Shown piece after piece: positions 53,500 through 64,000 of a stretch of 64,000 nucleotides of DNA (position 1 is the stretch's first letter; each line of letters opens with the position of its first letter). The stretch lies in assembly GCA_964017185.1 (NCBI GenBank), contig OZ024879.1:28120956-28184955 (forward strand), written 5' to 3'. The notes beneath the pieces were generated by a model, which saw only the letters and a list, made by a program, of their open reading frames with translations, was not told the DNA's origin and did not search any database. Source of the DNA: Rugalucina vietnamica (Eukaryota > Mollusca > Bivalvia > Lucinida > Lucinidae). A program made the translations under genes and the position numbers.

Positions 53500-53710
53500 C
53501 AACAAAGCCAAAAGGGCTTATATGTGCGGATGGTTCGACTTGGAACCACTTTTCCTGGGCAGGCCCAGACCTGAGCGGTTAACCAGTAATCAGATAGCCA
53601 GTCAGCATCGAAAGAAGCTTTGCCTGGAGGCACAAACAGCCCATCTATTTCTTCTAGGCCCCAATGGGCGGGGGCCCATATTCCCACCCGACCACCCTTG
53701 CTTCTTGGAG
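53500..53710 (-). repeat. Dispersed repeat, inverted pair with 61,320-61,490
   Basis: CCTGGGCAG, CTGAGCGGTTAAC, GCCTGGAGGCACAA and TGGGC.CGGGCC occur here and, in reverse complement and the same order, at 61,320-61,490. The family is unknown; it may be a SINE or MITE. Confidence 0.65.
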
Positions 53711-53859
53711 TGTCTCTCCGTATGCGGGGTCTCCAATCGGAAATGCCTCGTCCAATCAAGATCAGGACTCGGATGTATTATGGGCGAATCATCGCGTACG
53801 AATATGTATCAAATTTGTGCATTTTGTTAGGTCAAGTGCGGAAGAACTATATGTGTTGA

Positions 53860-55076
53860 TTTTACCGATAGAAATCGATTATTCCCGTGAGTTCAACACT
53901 TTATTTCAACAGGTGTTAGTTTAAAGACTGTTGCTATTGTATATTATCTGCACCACATACATGTCCCCTTTCTGCTTTCTACACTGACCCACTAAGTCCA
54001 GAAATGGGGTCGCACTGACCTAGTTTTTAGTCTCCAAGTAGCCAGTCCCCCAAGTGGTCTATAGACCAGAAATGGGCCCTGGGGCCAGAAGGTAGGTTGT
54101 GAAATTGTCTTGGCTTCAAAACCAATCGAGTGTTACTCATAAATTAACTCAAATGATAATACAATAAATTATCCAGTTCCGGGTCACTTTTTTCGAAGTG
54201 GTTTCCAGATAAATGCTCAGAGCAAATTAGGTTTCGACCTTACCATTAGAAAGTATAATCCTTCTTCTAAATAATGAACTTCAATCTGATCAATTATGAA
54301 TATTCTGTATGCCACACGATGGCTTTGAAGCAGACCACCAATTTATCCAGTTCCGAATCATTTGTCCACTTGCGATAATTTTTAAACAAGAAACTCACTG
54401 GAGCTATTGCGTTATAATTTTGATTTTGTAATTTTGTAGCTTCATTACTTTTCTGTAAAACAAGACTTACACACAGTTTACCATTTCAGATGGTAAAAGT
54501 GTCCAAAAACTGTGTACATGTATACGACGTATAACTTACGTTCTGGATATTGGCTTCAATCGAAAACAAATACATGTTCTAAGTCGATAATGGCGTAACT
54601 GGTTCCAGATTTTTGCAGTTAAGTGCTGGTAAGCATGGTCTGTGCATTGGTTATTTTCATTTTTGTTTGTTTGTTTGTTTGTTTGTTTGTTTGTTGTTGA
54701 TGTTTTATGAGTTTAACTTTCACCTGTTTGATTAACATGGGATTTCAAACACAGCTTTAATGTTGCACAAACAGATATATCTAACATGAGTATGTCAACT
54801 AGACTAGAAATCCAGACAGCATGTTTTGTTCGTGATGCAGATCGACTGCACAAAGAATCACCTGCGTAATGAAACGATCATTTGATTTTTATAATTGGGG
54901 GGTGGGGGGCAGGGCTGGAAGATTTTTTGAATATAAAAAAAAAAAAAAAAAACAGGATCCAAGTTTGGCCGAAAAAGCATATCTAGGACAGGTTAAATTC
55001 TATTTTACTTATTGTAATATACACCAATTAAAAGACATGACCGCGTCGTGAGAGAAAAATAATATCCAGGGGCTCA
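53860..55076. other. No gene seen; (TTTG)n and A-run
   Basis: A TTTG microsatellite of about nine units lies at 54,660-54,697 and an A-run near 54,937-54,953. TTATCCAGTTCCG.. occurs twice (54,169 and 54,343), an old short duplication. Confidence 0.6.
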
Positions 55077-55265
55077 TTTTTTTTATTCCGTTTAACGTCC
55101 CTTTCGTGATTATTACAGCTCATATGAGACGCGCCAATCAGTAGGTGGGACGAAAACGGGAGAACCCCGAGAAAAACAAAATTATCTGACACACTCGCAA
55201 GGAGAACTTGGTTTGGCTCACATGGCCATAGCGGGGTTCGAACCCACACCAGACACAGCGGTGAG
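55077..55265 (-). mobile_element. tRNA-derived SINE, 5' truncated
   Basis: Same family as 32,710: minus-strand GGTGTGGGTTCGAACCCCGC, AACCAAGTTCTCCTTGCGAG, CATATGAGCTGTAATAATCA and a GTTAAACGGAATAAAAAA tail. The A-box half is absent. Confidence 0.75.
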
Positions 55266-55507
55266 AACTTTGGGTACAAGTCCCATAAAATGGGGGCAAA
55301 GACATGACCATAGCTGTGGACTAGAACGTTAAGCATTAATTCAAACAAACTGCATTGCAAATGAAAGACTGGTATTGTGACAACACGCACGCACGCATGC
55401 ATACACACACATCAAATAAAATACTTCTTGAGATTTAAACACTCCCTCCTCAGTTCCTTTAGGTTTAGTGCTAAGACGTGTACTGCGATATTAATAGATT
55501 TACGAGT

Positions 55508-57135
55508 GTAGGGGACCGGAATGTCCGCGGACCGGAATGTCCGCAAAAAATTAAGTTGTTTTAATTATGTATAAAAACATAAATAATCATTAAATAAGTC
55601 TATTAAATGCAAAATTTCGGGGAAATAATTTTCAAAAAATCGAAAAAAGAACTTAGAAAATTTCCTTGCGGACATTCCGGGACAGCCCAAAGGAACCGAA
55701 ATGTCCGCAGACCCGAAATGTCCGTAAATAATTTTTCTCTTTAAAACCGATATAATATCTATCGATTATGCTTTATTTATGTGGTAAAACAAGAAAATTA
55801 TAAATATAATGATCATATGACCCACAAACCACGAATGTCTGTTAATAATAAAACATGTTTGACCGTTTGGTCACAATTTCTTTCATGTTTACACAATTGT
55901 AATTCTATCGTTCAAATTATTGCATTTCAACGGAAAATTTTGACTCTGAAGTGAGTTTACATGACATTATTCATAGTAATTAACAGTTTTTATAGTGATA
56001 GTTTCAATAAAAAATATTGCGGACATCCAGATCCATTTAAACCGTCCCGCAATGTCCGCAACATTTAAAATTTATAATAAATGATGAAAACGGTTAATGA
56101 TTAAAAGCGACATTATTCATAGTAATTAACAGTTTTTATAGTGATAGTTTCAATAAAAAATATTGCGGACATCCAGATCCATTTAAACCGTCCCGCGATG
56201 TCCGCAACATTTAAAATTTATAATAAATGATGAAAACGGTTAATGATTAAAAGCATGTCATATTATTGCGAAAGTTGAAGCAACTAATCTTCAACTTATT
56301 TTAACAATGCCTATTATACAACAAATCCGATCCCCACTGATGATTTAAATTAACAAAGACATTATGCTTTGTTTGTGTTTCAACGGACAGTCGGAACCCT
56401 TTTTAGTTTACACCCTTGTAATTCTTACGTAACAAATGCATTTTAACGGAAAATCAAACATCTTCAATGAGTTTCCATGACAATATTTATAGTTTTTAAC
56501 AGATATAATAGGGATAGTTGCAATAAAAATGTTGCGGACATTCCGGATTATTTAGGCCGCCCAGCAATGTCCGCAACATTTAAAGTTTATCACAGATCCA
56601 ATCACTTTGCTCGAAATGCTTTCCCCTTGATTAAATTCTAAATTTAGACACCAACCCAACACCTGAGGTGATGATCAGAAATTGATCGACTCGTACCAGA
56701 AGATAGATAAAAGTGGTCCACAAAAAGTAGGTATACTCACCGAACGATAGAATTACAATTGTGTACACATGAAAGAAATTGTGACCAAACGGTCAAACAT
56801 GTTTTATTATAAACAGACATTCGTGGTTTGTGGGTCATATGATCATTATATTTATAATTTTCGTGTTTTACCGCATCAATAAAGCATAATCGATAGATAT
56901 TATATCGGTTTTAAAGAGAAAAATCATTTACGGACATTTCGGGTCTGCGGACATTTCGGTCACTTTGGGCTGTCCCGGAATGTCTGCAAGGAATTTTTTT
57001 TTAAGTTCTTTTTTCGATTTTTTGAAAATTATTTCCCCGAAATTTTGCATTTAATAGACTTATTTAATGATTGTTTATGTTTTTATACATAATTAAAACA
57101 ACTTAATTTTTTTTGCGGACATTCCGGTCCCCTAC
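55508..57135. mobile_element. Long-arm foldback transposon with 8-bp TSD
   Basis: 1,628 bp starting GTAGGGGACCGGAATGTCCG and ending in its reverse complement. The arms are about 400 bp (55,508-55,913 and 56,742-57,135) with only scattered differences. Flanks TTACGAGT and ATACGAGT are an 8-bp target duplication with one mismatch. TGTCCGCA/TGCGGACA recurs many times through the element. The middle has a 147-bp direct duplication and no open frame. Very long arms plus an 8-9 bp duplication suggest a Mutator-like or hAT non-autonomous element; undecided. Confidence 0.9.
55963..56256. repeat. 147-bp tandem duplication inside foldback element
   Basis: Two near-identical units starting GACATTATTCATAGTAATTA (55,963 and 56,110), each with CAATAAAAAATATTGCGGAC. 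A diverged third relative starts near 56,480. Confidence 0.9.
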
Positions 57136-59418
57136 ATACGAGTACATGTACTATGTCGACACAATTGATTTTTACTGACCCGAAAATGGCTAAATTGGTA
57201 GATAAAATTTAACAGCTCCTACGAAACAGAAAATCAATAAATGAAGTTCAGTTTTCCTGGTGTTTTATAATTAATGTTAGAACGCATGTTGGAACCAAAA
57301 GTGTAAAAAATAATGTTCCAGGTTCATGCATTTTGCAGTAACCTGCACCTTGCGGATAATTACACAAACGCAATATGCATTCTAATTCGACAGGTCATCT
57401 CGAAGAACAGATTTATTTTTAGCATGCAGATAAGTTTTCAAAATCTGACTTCGTGGAGAGGAAGAGAAAAAGATGGACTTCATGATCATACAAAATATTT
57501 GCTTTTTAATCGAACAGCTGCTGTGTAGTTCGTGACGATACGACCACTTGATTCGGAACTGGATAAGATTCGAAACCGGATAAAAAGCTGTTATGCACAT
57601 TCAAAGGCCAAAACTGGAAAGCGAATCATCTATACTGAACAAATGTGAAAACACTACACATAGTGTATTTGCCGTTTGTTTCATTTGATTGCAAAACATC
57701 CATAACAGGTTGTATTTTCTTTAGTTTGGTAGTCCCTATATTTCGAATTATGTCCTCTTTCATTTCATTCAGACGCAACATAAATTATTTATTATCTTTA
57801 CTTCCTTATTTGGGAAACGAGGTATAACACATCGAACACTACAATGAATATGACGTAAGCTTATAACCCGTCTGAATTCCACTGAACCATCTAGCATTTC
57901 ATGTACAGCATATTCATTCATACTCGCAGCGTTATACCTTGATACATAATAGAAAACACAACAACATATACGTGTGTAATGGCGAGCACAGACCGGAACA
58001 CGTTATCTTTAATCGAATACAAATTTCACAAACAATCAATTGACAGCCAGCTTAATTTTTCAAAGTGTGTTTATGAAAGCTTTGAACACATTAAGTTGGA
58101 TACGGTCCCTTATCATGACTCTCCGACAGTATGAAGTACATAGATCCATCTCGTATACTGTACATGCCAAATCTGAAAGGAAACTAAAACAAAACCATGA
58201 ATTAAAATTACACGTATAAGCTTTACACAAAAGCTTTGTGAACGCTACGCACATATAAACTAGACTGACTAATCACATTTCGTCGTGACTCACGTGACTG
58301 AACAGAAATAAAATTGACTCGATTCAACAGTTATAACTGAAAATTGCGAAATATGTGATAAGCACCATGTTAATAAATTTTTCCCCAAGTTCTGTGTACT
58401 CAAAAACTCACTTAAAAACTTCGGTTTGATTCAACTATTGCATATTACATATGAAATATTGTACATGTAACATTGGTATTTTGAAATTAAACACTGATTG
58501 ACAACATCGATCATAAGTTTAAACAAACGTTGCGTGATCCATACTTTATGCATTGCATAAAGCCTAGTGCATGTGGTTGAACAGATATGATATGTCTATT
58601 TCAAAAAGCATTACTCAGACAAGTTTCAACAAAATAATCTGAAATGGTCTATGTATTCGATATTCACACTATTTTACTCCTAAACCATCTTCCATGAACG
58701 AAAAAAACGGACCACTTGCATTATTTTCCAAATAGCTGTACTACATACCAATAACAAATTACATTTGAGAAACTGAATTTACATCACGACTTGCGTCATC
58801 GGTCTGTAGCAACACGGCCCATCACATTTGATACATTCAGGTTTCGATCAGGCCTAACCACTAGAAACATGTATGTGTTTCACTGTACACTGCGGTATAC
58901 CATGCGCTATGGGTACAGCGGAAACGAGCAAACTCTTTTAAATCTGCACTAAAATATTTATATCAAACATATGGGTGGGGAGCGGGGGGGGGGGGGGCAA
59001 GCGCACCACAAAACCTAACTCAACTGCTCCGTAACGTCTGTCAAGCCTCGAATGACCTTGAGACTTAAGCAATTATTATTTATACCCTCACTGAACAGTA
59101 CTCACTCTAGATTCACGTAATTCATGAGCTTAAATAATATTATATCATCGACTTGAAGCGATATACTCATGCAAAAATCACTGAACATTTACCGTATTTA
59201 CTTATGCACACGAAACGATAATACATCTTCCCCTATAAGACTTGCATTTAAAACCCAAATTACTTCAGTAGTCTATAATAAATATATTTAAGATTACGCT
59301 GTGTTAAGCATCTAAAACCTAAGGGGTCTTATAAGCAGTCATGGTTATTCCACCAATCTTTGTGGAAAATTAGACCGTCACAACAAAATTTGTTAAGCGT
59401 AATGCTCTCGACGTTTTT
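57136..59418. other. No gene seen
   Basis: Contains the 57,503-57,587 dispersed repeat and a G-run at about 58,985-58,997. Short open frames lack any domain. It may be ordinary intergenic or intronic DNA. Confidence 0.5.
57503..57587. repeat. Dispersed repeat, pair with 44,131-44,213
   Basis: Almost exact second copy of the AATCGAACAGCTGCTGTGTA block. Confidence 0.7.
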
Positions 59419-61068
59419 GCTCACCTGAGCCGAAGGCTCACAGGTGAGCTTATAGTATACCCATGATCCGGCGTCCGTCCGTCCGTCGTCGTCGTCGTCC
59501 ACAACTTCAAAGATCTTCTTCTCTGAAACCGCTTGGCCGATCAAGTTGAAATTTTATGTGTAGCCTCCTTGGATAGTGGCATTGAAATTGTGTTCGCGAT
59601 ATTTTGGTCACATGACCAAGATGGCCGCCACGCCCATATATGGTAAAACCCTTCAAAAATCTTCTTCTCCAGAAACGATGAGCCGATTTCCACGAAACTT
59701 TGTATGTAGCATCCAGGACTCCACCCCATCATAATTTGCTAAAATGATGACCCTGGGTTGACCTTGACCTATTTTACGGCAAGGTCAATTTTGGAATGAT
59801 AGTCTTTTACATGGGGAAAAGGCGATAACAATGGATATTTTGGGAATTATTGCAGCCTGAGACTTGAAAGCTGCTAGATGCAGACAACTGATGGAGTCAA
59901 TGAAGATATGTAATAAATTAAGGTCAAGGTCATTTCTTGACCTTGACCCAATGTCATTGAAATGTTAAACTTAAGTCACAATTTCAAAGATCTTCGTCTC
60001 GGAAACCGCTCGGCAAATCAAGTTGAAATTTTATGTGGAGCCTCCTTGGGTAGTGGCATTGAAATTTTGTTAGCGATATATTGGTCACATGACTAAAATG
60101 GCTGCCAATGCCCATATATGGTGAAAACCCTTCAAAAATCTTCTCTAGAACCGGTGGGCGGATTTCCATGAAATTTGATATGTAGCATCGGGGACTCCAG
60201 TCCATCATAGTTTGCTAAAATGATGACCCTGGGATGACCCTGACATATTTTATGGAAAGGTCAATTTTGGAAACATAGCCTTTTACATGGGAAAAGGCGA
60301 AAACAATGGATATTTTGGAAACTATTGCAGCCTGAGACCTGAAAGTTGGCAGAAGCAGACAACTAATGAAGGTATGTGATTAATTTAGGTCAAGGTCATC
60401 TCTTGACCTTGGCCAGTCTGTCGTCCATACACACTTTTCACAGATCTTTTTCTCTAAAACTGCTTGGCCAATCAAAGTGAAATTTTATGTGGAGCGTCCA
60501 TGGGTAGGGGGAACGAAAGTTTGGGTCACATGACCAAGATGGCCGCCATGCCCAACTATGGTAAAAACCACTCAAAAATCTTCTCCAGAACCGGCAGGCC
60601 GTTTTCTTGAAACTTGGTATGTAGCATTTGGGACTCCAGCCCATCATAGTTTGTCGAAATGATGACCCTAGGATGGCCTTGACCTATTTTACGGCAAGGT
60701 CAATTTTGGAAACATAGGATTTTACATGGGAAAAGGGGAAGACAATGGATATTTTGGAAACTGTTGCAGCATGAGACCTGAAAGTTGCTAGATGCAGCAA
60801 CTAATGGAGTCAATGAAGGTAAGTAATTAATGAAGGCCAAGGTCATTTCTTGACCTTGACCCAAGGTCAATTAAATATCAAAATTAAAATTATGGTTTTG
60901 CAGAATCACTGGGTTTGGAAACTATTGCAGCCTGAGATCTGAAACTTTGCAGATGCAGACAACTTATGAAGTCAATAAAGGTTTGTGATATTCAAGGTCA
61001 AGGTCATTTCATGATGACTTAATACTCCAAGATTCAAGTGAGCGTTCTCAGGACCAATGGTCCTCTGG
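59419..61068 (+). mobile_element. Helitron-like tandem-repeat element, copy C (complete)
   Basis: Begins GCTCACCTGAGCCGAAGGCT and ends CAAGTGAGCG, AGGACCAATGGTCCT, CTGG then T. Three units of about 450-480 bp lie between (TTTCAAAGATCTTC-type blocks near 59,505, 59,983 and 60,437). A short 3' tail block shared with copy B follows. It serves as the uninterrupted reference that reveals the insertion in copy B. No coding capacity. Confidence 0.7.
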
Positions 61069-61319
61069 TTTACGTATGCGTCGCATTAACATATGTAACA
61101 GGTGTATTTCAAAAAAAAAAAAAAATACCATTAATTTTTAAACTCCCACATGATGTCAATGTACAATTTGAAACAAAACAAACGTAGCTGTTTCAATTGT
61201 GTCCAGTTTATATGTCGCATTTAACGTATAGGTCGCAGACGGAGATTCAGAAAGTGGCACCACCGGTACGAATTACGCAGATTCTATTAGTGAAACGCGA
61301 CAGGTCAGTACATAAACGC

Positions 61320-61490
61320 TTAGAATTCGGTAACGGCCCGGGCCCATTAGGGCTTAGGAGAAAATGGCTGCTTGTGCCTCCAGGCAGAGCTTCTCATCTA
61401 CTGACTGACCATCTGATTATTTGTTAACCGCTCATGTCTGAGTCTGCCCAGGAATATTGGTTTAGTCAAACCATCCATACATATAAGTCT
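61320..61490 (+). repeat. Dispersed repeat, inverted pair with 53,500-53,710
   Basis: GGCCCGGGCCCA, TTGTGCCTCCAGGC, GTTAACCGCTCA and CTGCCCAGGA in the order opposite to the 53.5-kb copy. Confidence 0.65.
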
Positions 61491-61689
61491 TATACCGTTC
61501 TGTACTCCTTTACCGATATATACACTTACATAGTGGACCGTACCTAACAGAAACACACAGTTTTAATTTGCTTTAGCGTACCAAAGCGTCCGTACAGTAA
61601 CGCTTCACACCGTACTGTATTGTAAAGTGCATATTGTGCCGTCTGTATTGTAATGTACCGTACCATGCTGATAAGAAATTTACAGTACC

Positions 61690-62205
61690 ATATTGAACCG
61701 AATCTTACCGTACCATAATGGTACTTGTTGTGATCTTACACCAGTGGTCATTTCATATGCTAACCACCACAAACCTTACCTGTCCTACCAAATCCTACCC
61801 CACGAATCCAACACCACCATCGACCCAAACCCTACCATACCCAAACTTCTTACCCCGCCCAAAAAACCTACCCCACTCACGATCACCAACCCATCTCACA
61901 CACCACACCACACCCAACCAACACCCTACCCTACCCCAACCCATCCCTACCAAACCCATCCACTCCACTACAAAAAACCCTACCCTGACCTTCCCTACCC
62001 TAATAACCCACAACGCACGCCTATCCTACCCTACCCTACCCTACCACAAACCCGACACTACCCACCCTACCTAAATTTTCCCAAGACAATCATACCCCCA
62101 CACCACTCATCGACACCCCTACCGCAAACCCACCAAGCCCCACCCCTGCCCTACCATACCCTACCCTGCTTAACCTAACCTGCACCACAACACAAATCCA
62201 AACCC
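61690..62205. repeat. Degenerate (CCTAC)n / CCCTAC tract, strand-asymmetric
   Basis: About 500 bp almost free of G on the plus strand, built from CTACC and CCCAAC-type units, with a regular CTACC run near 62,025-62,045. Upstream, TACCGTACC-type units (61,540-61,735) look like an earlier stage of the same expansion. The long Pro/Thr-rich open frames are a by-product of the missing G. Confidence 0.8.
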
Positions 62206-62339
62206 AAACCACACCGGCACACACCTGACTCACACGCTATACGTTCGGCACACGCCTGACTCAAGCGCCAGAGTGTGATTTTTTTTAAAGGAAAAAGGAA
62301 GACTTTTGGACTTTTGTCACCTGCATATAGATAATAAGA

Positions 62340-62574
62340 GGCGGTCCCGTGGCCGAGCTGTTAAGAGCGCTGTTTCTTAATCACTCGATTATCTCACCGC
62401 TATGTCTGGTGTGGGTTCGAGCCCCGCACGGGCCAAATGTGAGACAAGCCAAGTTCTGCTTGCGGGTGTACAAGGTGGTTTATTCCGTTTTCGCCCAATC
62501 TACTTATTGGTCCGTCTCATATGAGCTGAAATAATCTTGAAAGGGACGTAAAACTGAATCAAAAGAAAAAAAAA
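62340..62574 (+). mobile_element. tRNA-derived SINE, complete, plus strand
   Basis: GCGGTCCCGTGGCCGAGCTG (A box), GGTGTGGGTTCGAGCCCCGC (B box), CAAGCCAAGTTCTGCTTGCG, CATATGAGCTGAAATAATCT and an A-rich tail. Third copy of the 32.7-kb family. Confidence 0.85.
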
Positions 62575-62801
62575 TGCTGCAGGACAGCGTAGCTCACTTG
62601 TGCTTTGCCACTATATCAATTAAAATTTATGATCCATGACCATGACCTCGAGGTCACTCATGCACGTCGTGATGGTACAGCATTAAACTCCACACAAACA
62701 TCTACCAACATGAACAGAATCAACTTGATTCGTACAAATATTCAAAAGGCAGGCGAGCTAAAAATGAAGGCATGCACGATAAAATAAGAAATAGCGGATT
62801 A

Positions 62802-62882
62802 ATTATGAAAACTTGCCCATGCAATAAACATATAATTTTTGAGCTTTAAAAATTGAAAATTTTTGCCGAAAATTTTTAATAT
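62802..62882. repeat. Foldback family 2, end fragment
   Basis: GAAAACTTGCCCATGCAATA and TTTTTGAGCTTTAAAAATTG match the outer end of the 20,960 and 48,785 copies. It lies just beyond the donor of the next exon, that is, in its intron. Confidence 0.65.
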
Positions 62883-62924
62883 TTGAGCATGTGCATGAAA
62901 AAACCAACAATTTGGGGTTCTTAC

Positions 62925-64000
62925 CAGGGGGTGTGCTGTTATTTCTTTCAACTCCTTTTCACTTATGCGGAGACCGTTTAGTAATCGAAAACAACGATGA
63001 TACCACTGGCGCTGAAAACGGTCATTTTCACTTCCTTTTCCAATACTTTTTATAACATTTGCACGTAGCCTACCAACAATCTTATGTATACATGCCCCTG
63101 CAATATATCTTACTTTTGATTTTAATGCATCACTTGCTTCTTCTGTAACAGGTTCTGTTTGTAGCTTTTCCTCTTGTGATTCAATCACTTTATCTGCATT
63201 TTTTTAAATTTCTTTATCAGTGAGCCAGAAATATAATTTAGTGGACATTTAATGCGGTTTGTTGGAAATTGACAATTTGCTAGATAGAGATGCATGCTCA
63301 TCACTAGTCACATATGTGTTTGCCTCCTTATAAAGTCGGGTAAAATCATCATTTGATTTAGTTTTCTTTGTAAACATTTTTTTTTACTTTAGTATATAAC
63401 AAACTTGAATAATCTTGGAGATTTTCTTTCAATTTTTCGTCTATATGTGAAGGCATAAAGGTTTTTCCGGCTTCGTCTACAATAAATTCCTCTATAGACC
63501 ACGGACATTGTTCCAGATGTACAGCTGATGGCCCAGGCTCATATTCCAATATATATTTTGATGTTGACGGCGCTGAACAAGAAGGTGGAGGAGAAGAGTA
63601 ATCATTTTTGATAGAAATTGATGTTCACAACACGATAAATTCTTCAAAGGTTGTTGGCTTTGTCTAAAATAAAAATCATAAACGGATTGTGGATGCTTTA
63701 TGTGGGCAGCTCTGCTATTGCAATTTATTATTTTCAAACCAGATTGGCTTACAGCTCTCCCAACTGCAACTCCCATCTGTCCAGGAGCAAACATGAATAA
63801 CAGTCTATCTCAAGTCTCCGAAACTCCAGTGCTTGGGCGCGGTGAACCGTTAAGGCGTAGGCTAATTTTAGTGGGTATTGTGTACGTGTAGCTAAAACTG
63901 TATGAGTTGATGGGTCAAATATTTCAAATTTTAATTTTGGCACGGCTACAAGTTTTCCTCCGAAATTTACAACAGGCCCAGTTTCAACGTCAAACGAGTG
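62925..64000 (-). pseudogene. PIF1-like helicase C-terminus fused to unknown domain (partial)
   Basis: The minus strand enters from the window edge reading TGPVVNFGGKLVAVPKLKFE, then VLATRTQYPLKLAYALTVHR and AQ. After a 1-nt shift near 63,797 come MFAPGQMGVAVGRAVSQSGL and PQSVYDFY. R.QYPL.LA.A.TVH.AQ and FAPGQ.YVA.GR are the last helicase motifs of PIF1. Further along, with more frame changes and two stops, lies an acidic linker (PGPSAVHLEQCPWSIEEFIV). Next is SKVRYIAGACIHKIVGRLRA and RFQRQWYHRCFRLLNGLRIS, closing at a donor CCCTG/GTAAGA (62,925). The second part has no family I can name; VRYIAGA recalls VRYVAGY at 47.0 kb. PIF1-like genes in molluscs are multicopy and TE-linked. The gene is broken here and its start lies outside. 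Confidence 0.6.

Noticed and set aside
61693..62178. 161-residue Pro/Thr-rich protein
   Set aside because: The frame is open only because the tract lacks G on the plus strand; overlapping frames are equally open and no start context or domain is seen.

Overview
This window looks like eukaryotic, non-coding-rich genomic DNA from a mollusc, most probably a bivalve. The sequence is AT-rich. It is built mainly from nested mobile elements, including tRNA-derived SINEs, hAT, Mutator and P-type elements, and long runs of a GACCTTGACC-bearing tandem repeat. It also carries a composite with the layout of bivalve pearl / Helentron-like elements. I see no rRNA, no believable stand-alone tRNA gene, no CRISPR array and no bacterial operon. 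The taxon is inferred from repeat style, not from a marker gene.

Layout. 0-5 kb: a badly frameshifted EnSpm/CACTA (tnp2-like) transposase relic beside the first copies of a short inverted-repeat MITE family that recurs six times. 5-11 kb: two tRNA-type SINE pieces and two tandem-repeat blocks, the second a complete Helitron-like unit (9,177-10,962). 11-13.3 kb: a broken exon on the minus strand, then a decayed HECT-like (G2E3-type) gene. 13.98-21.73 kb: another Helitron-like unit split by a 5,171-bp pearl/Helentron-like insertion with its own tandem repeats, palindromes and terminal hairpin. 22.5-23.7 kb: a 1.17-kb DNA element with 26-bp perfect inverted ends. 25.6-28.7 kb: a P2X7-like exon, a truncated LINE, and Ser/Thr-rich mucin-like exons on the minus strand with a hAT MITE in an intron. 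29.1-29.8 kb: the tail of a Gypsy-type pol.

34.1-43.0 kb: the clearest structure in the window. An LTR element (LTR, tRNA-Lys-like primer site, polypurine tract, second LTR start) is interrupted by a complete minus-strand I/Nimb-like LINE at 36,681-42,526. The LINE has open ORF1 and ORF2 and a perfect 12-bp target-site duplication, so it is probably young.

44-53 kb: tandem-repeat fragments, a TE-borne gene of unknown family on the plus strand, and a minus-strand intron-containing P-element/THAP9-like transposase whose introns hold two further MITE families. 55.5-57.1 kb: a 1.63-kb foldback element with about 400-bp arms and an 8-bp near-perfect target duplication. 59.4-61.1 kb: a third complete Helitron-like unit. 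62.3-64.0 kb: a SINE, then a PIF1-like helicase C-terminus joined to a domain of unknown function, running off the window edge.

No operon-like cooperation is visible. The order of insertion can be read in several places: LTR element before LINE, and Helitron-like unit before pearl-like element. Intron-exon boundaries are inferred by eye from GT-AG sites and reading frame. No similarity search was run; family names rest on remembered motifs.
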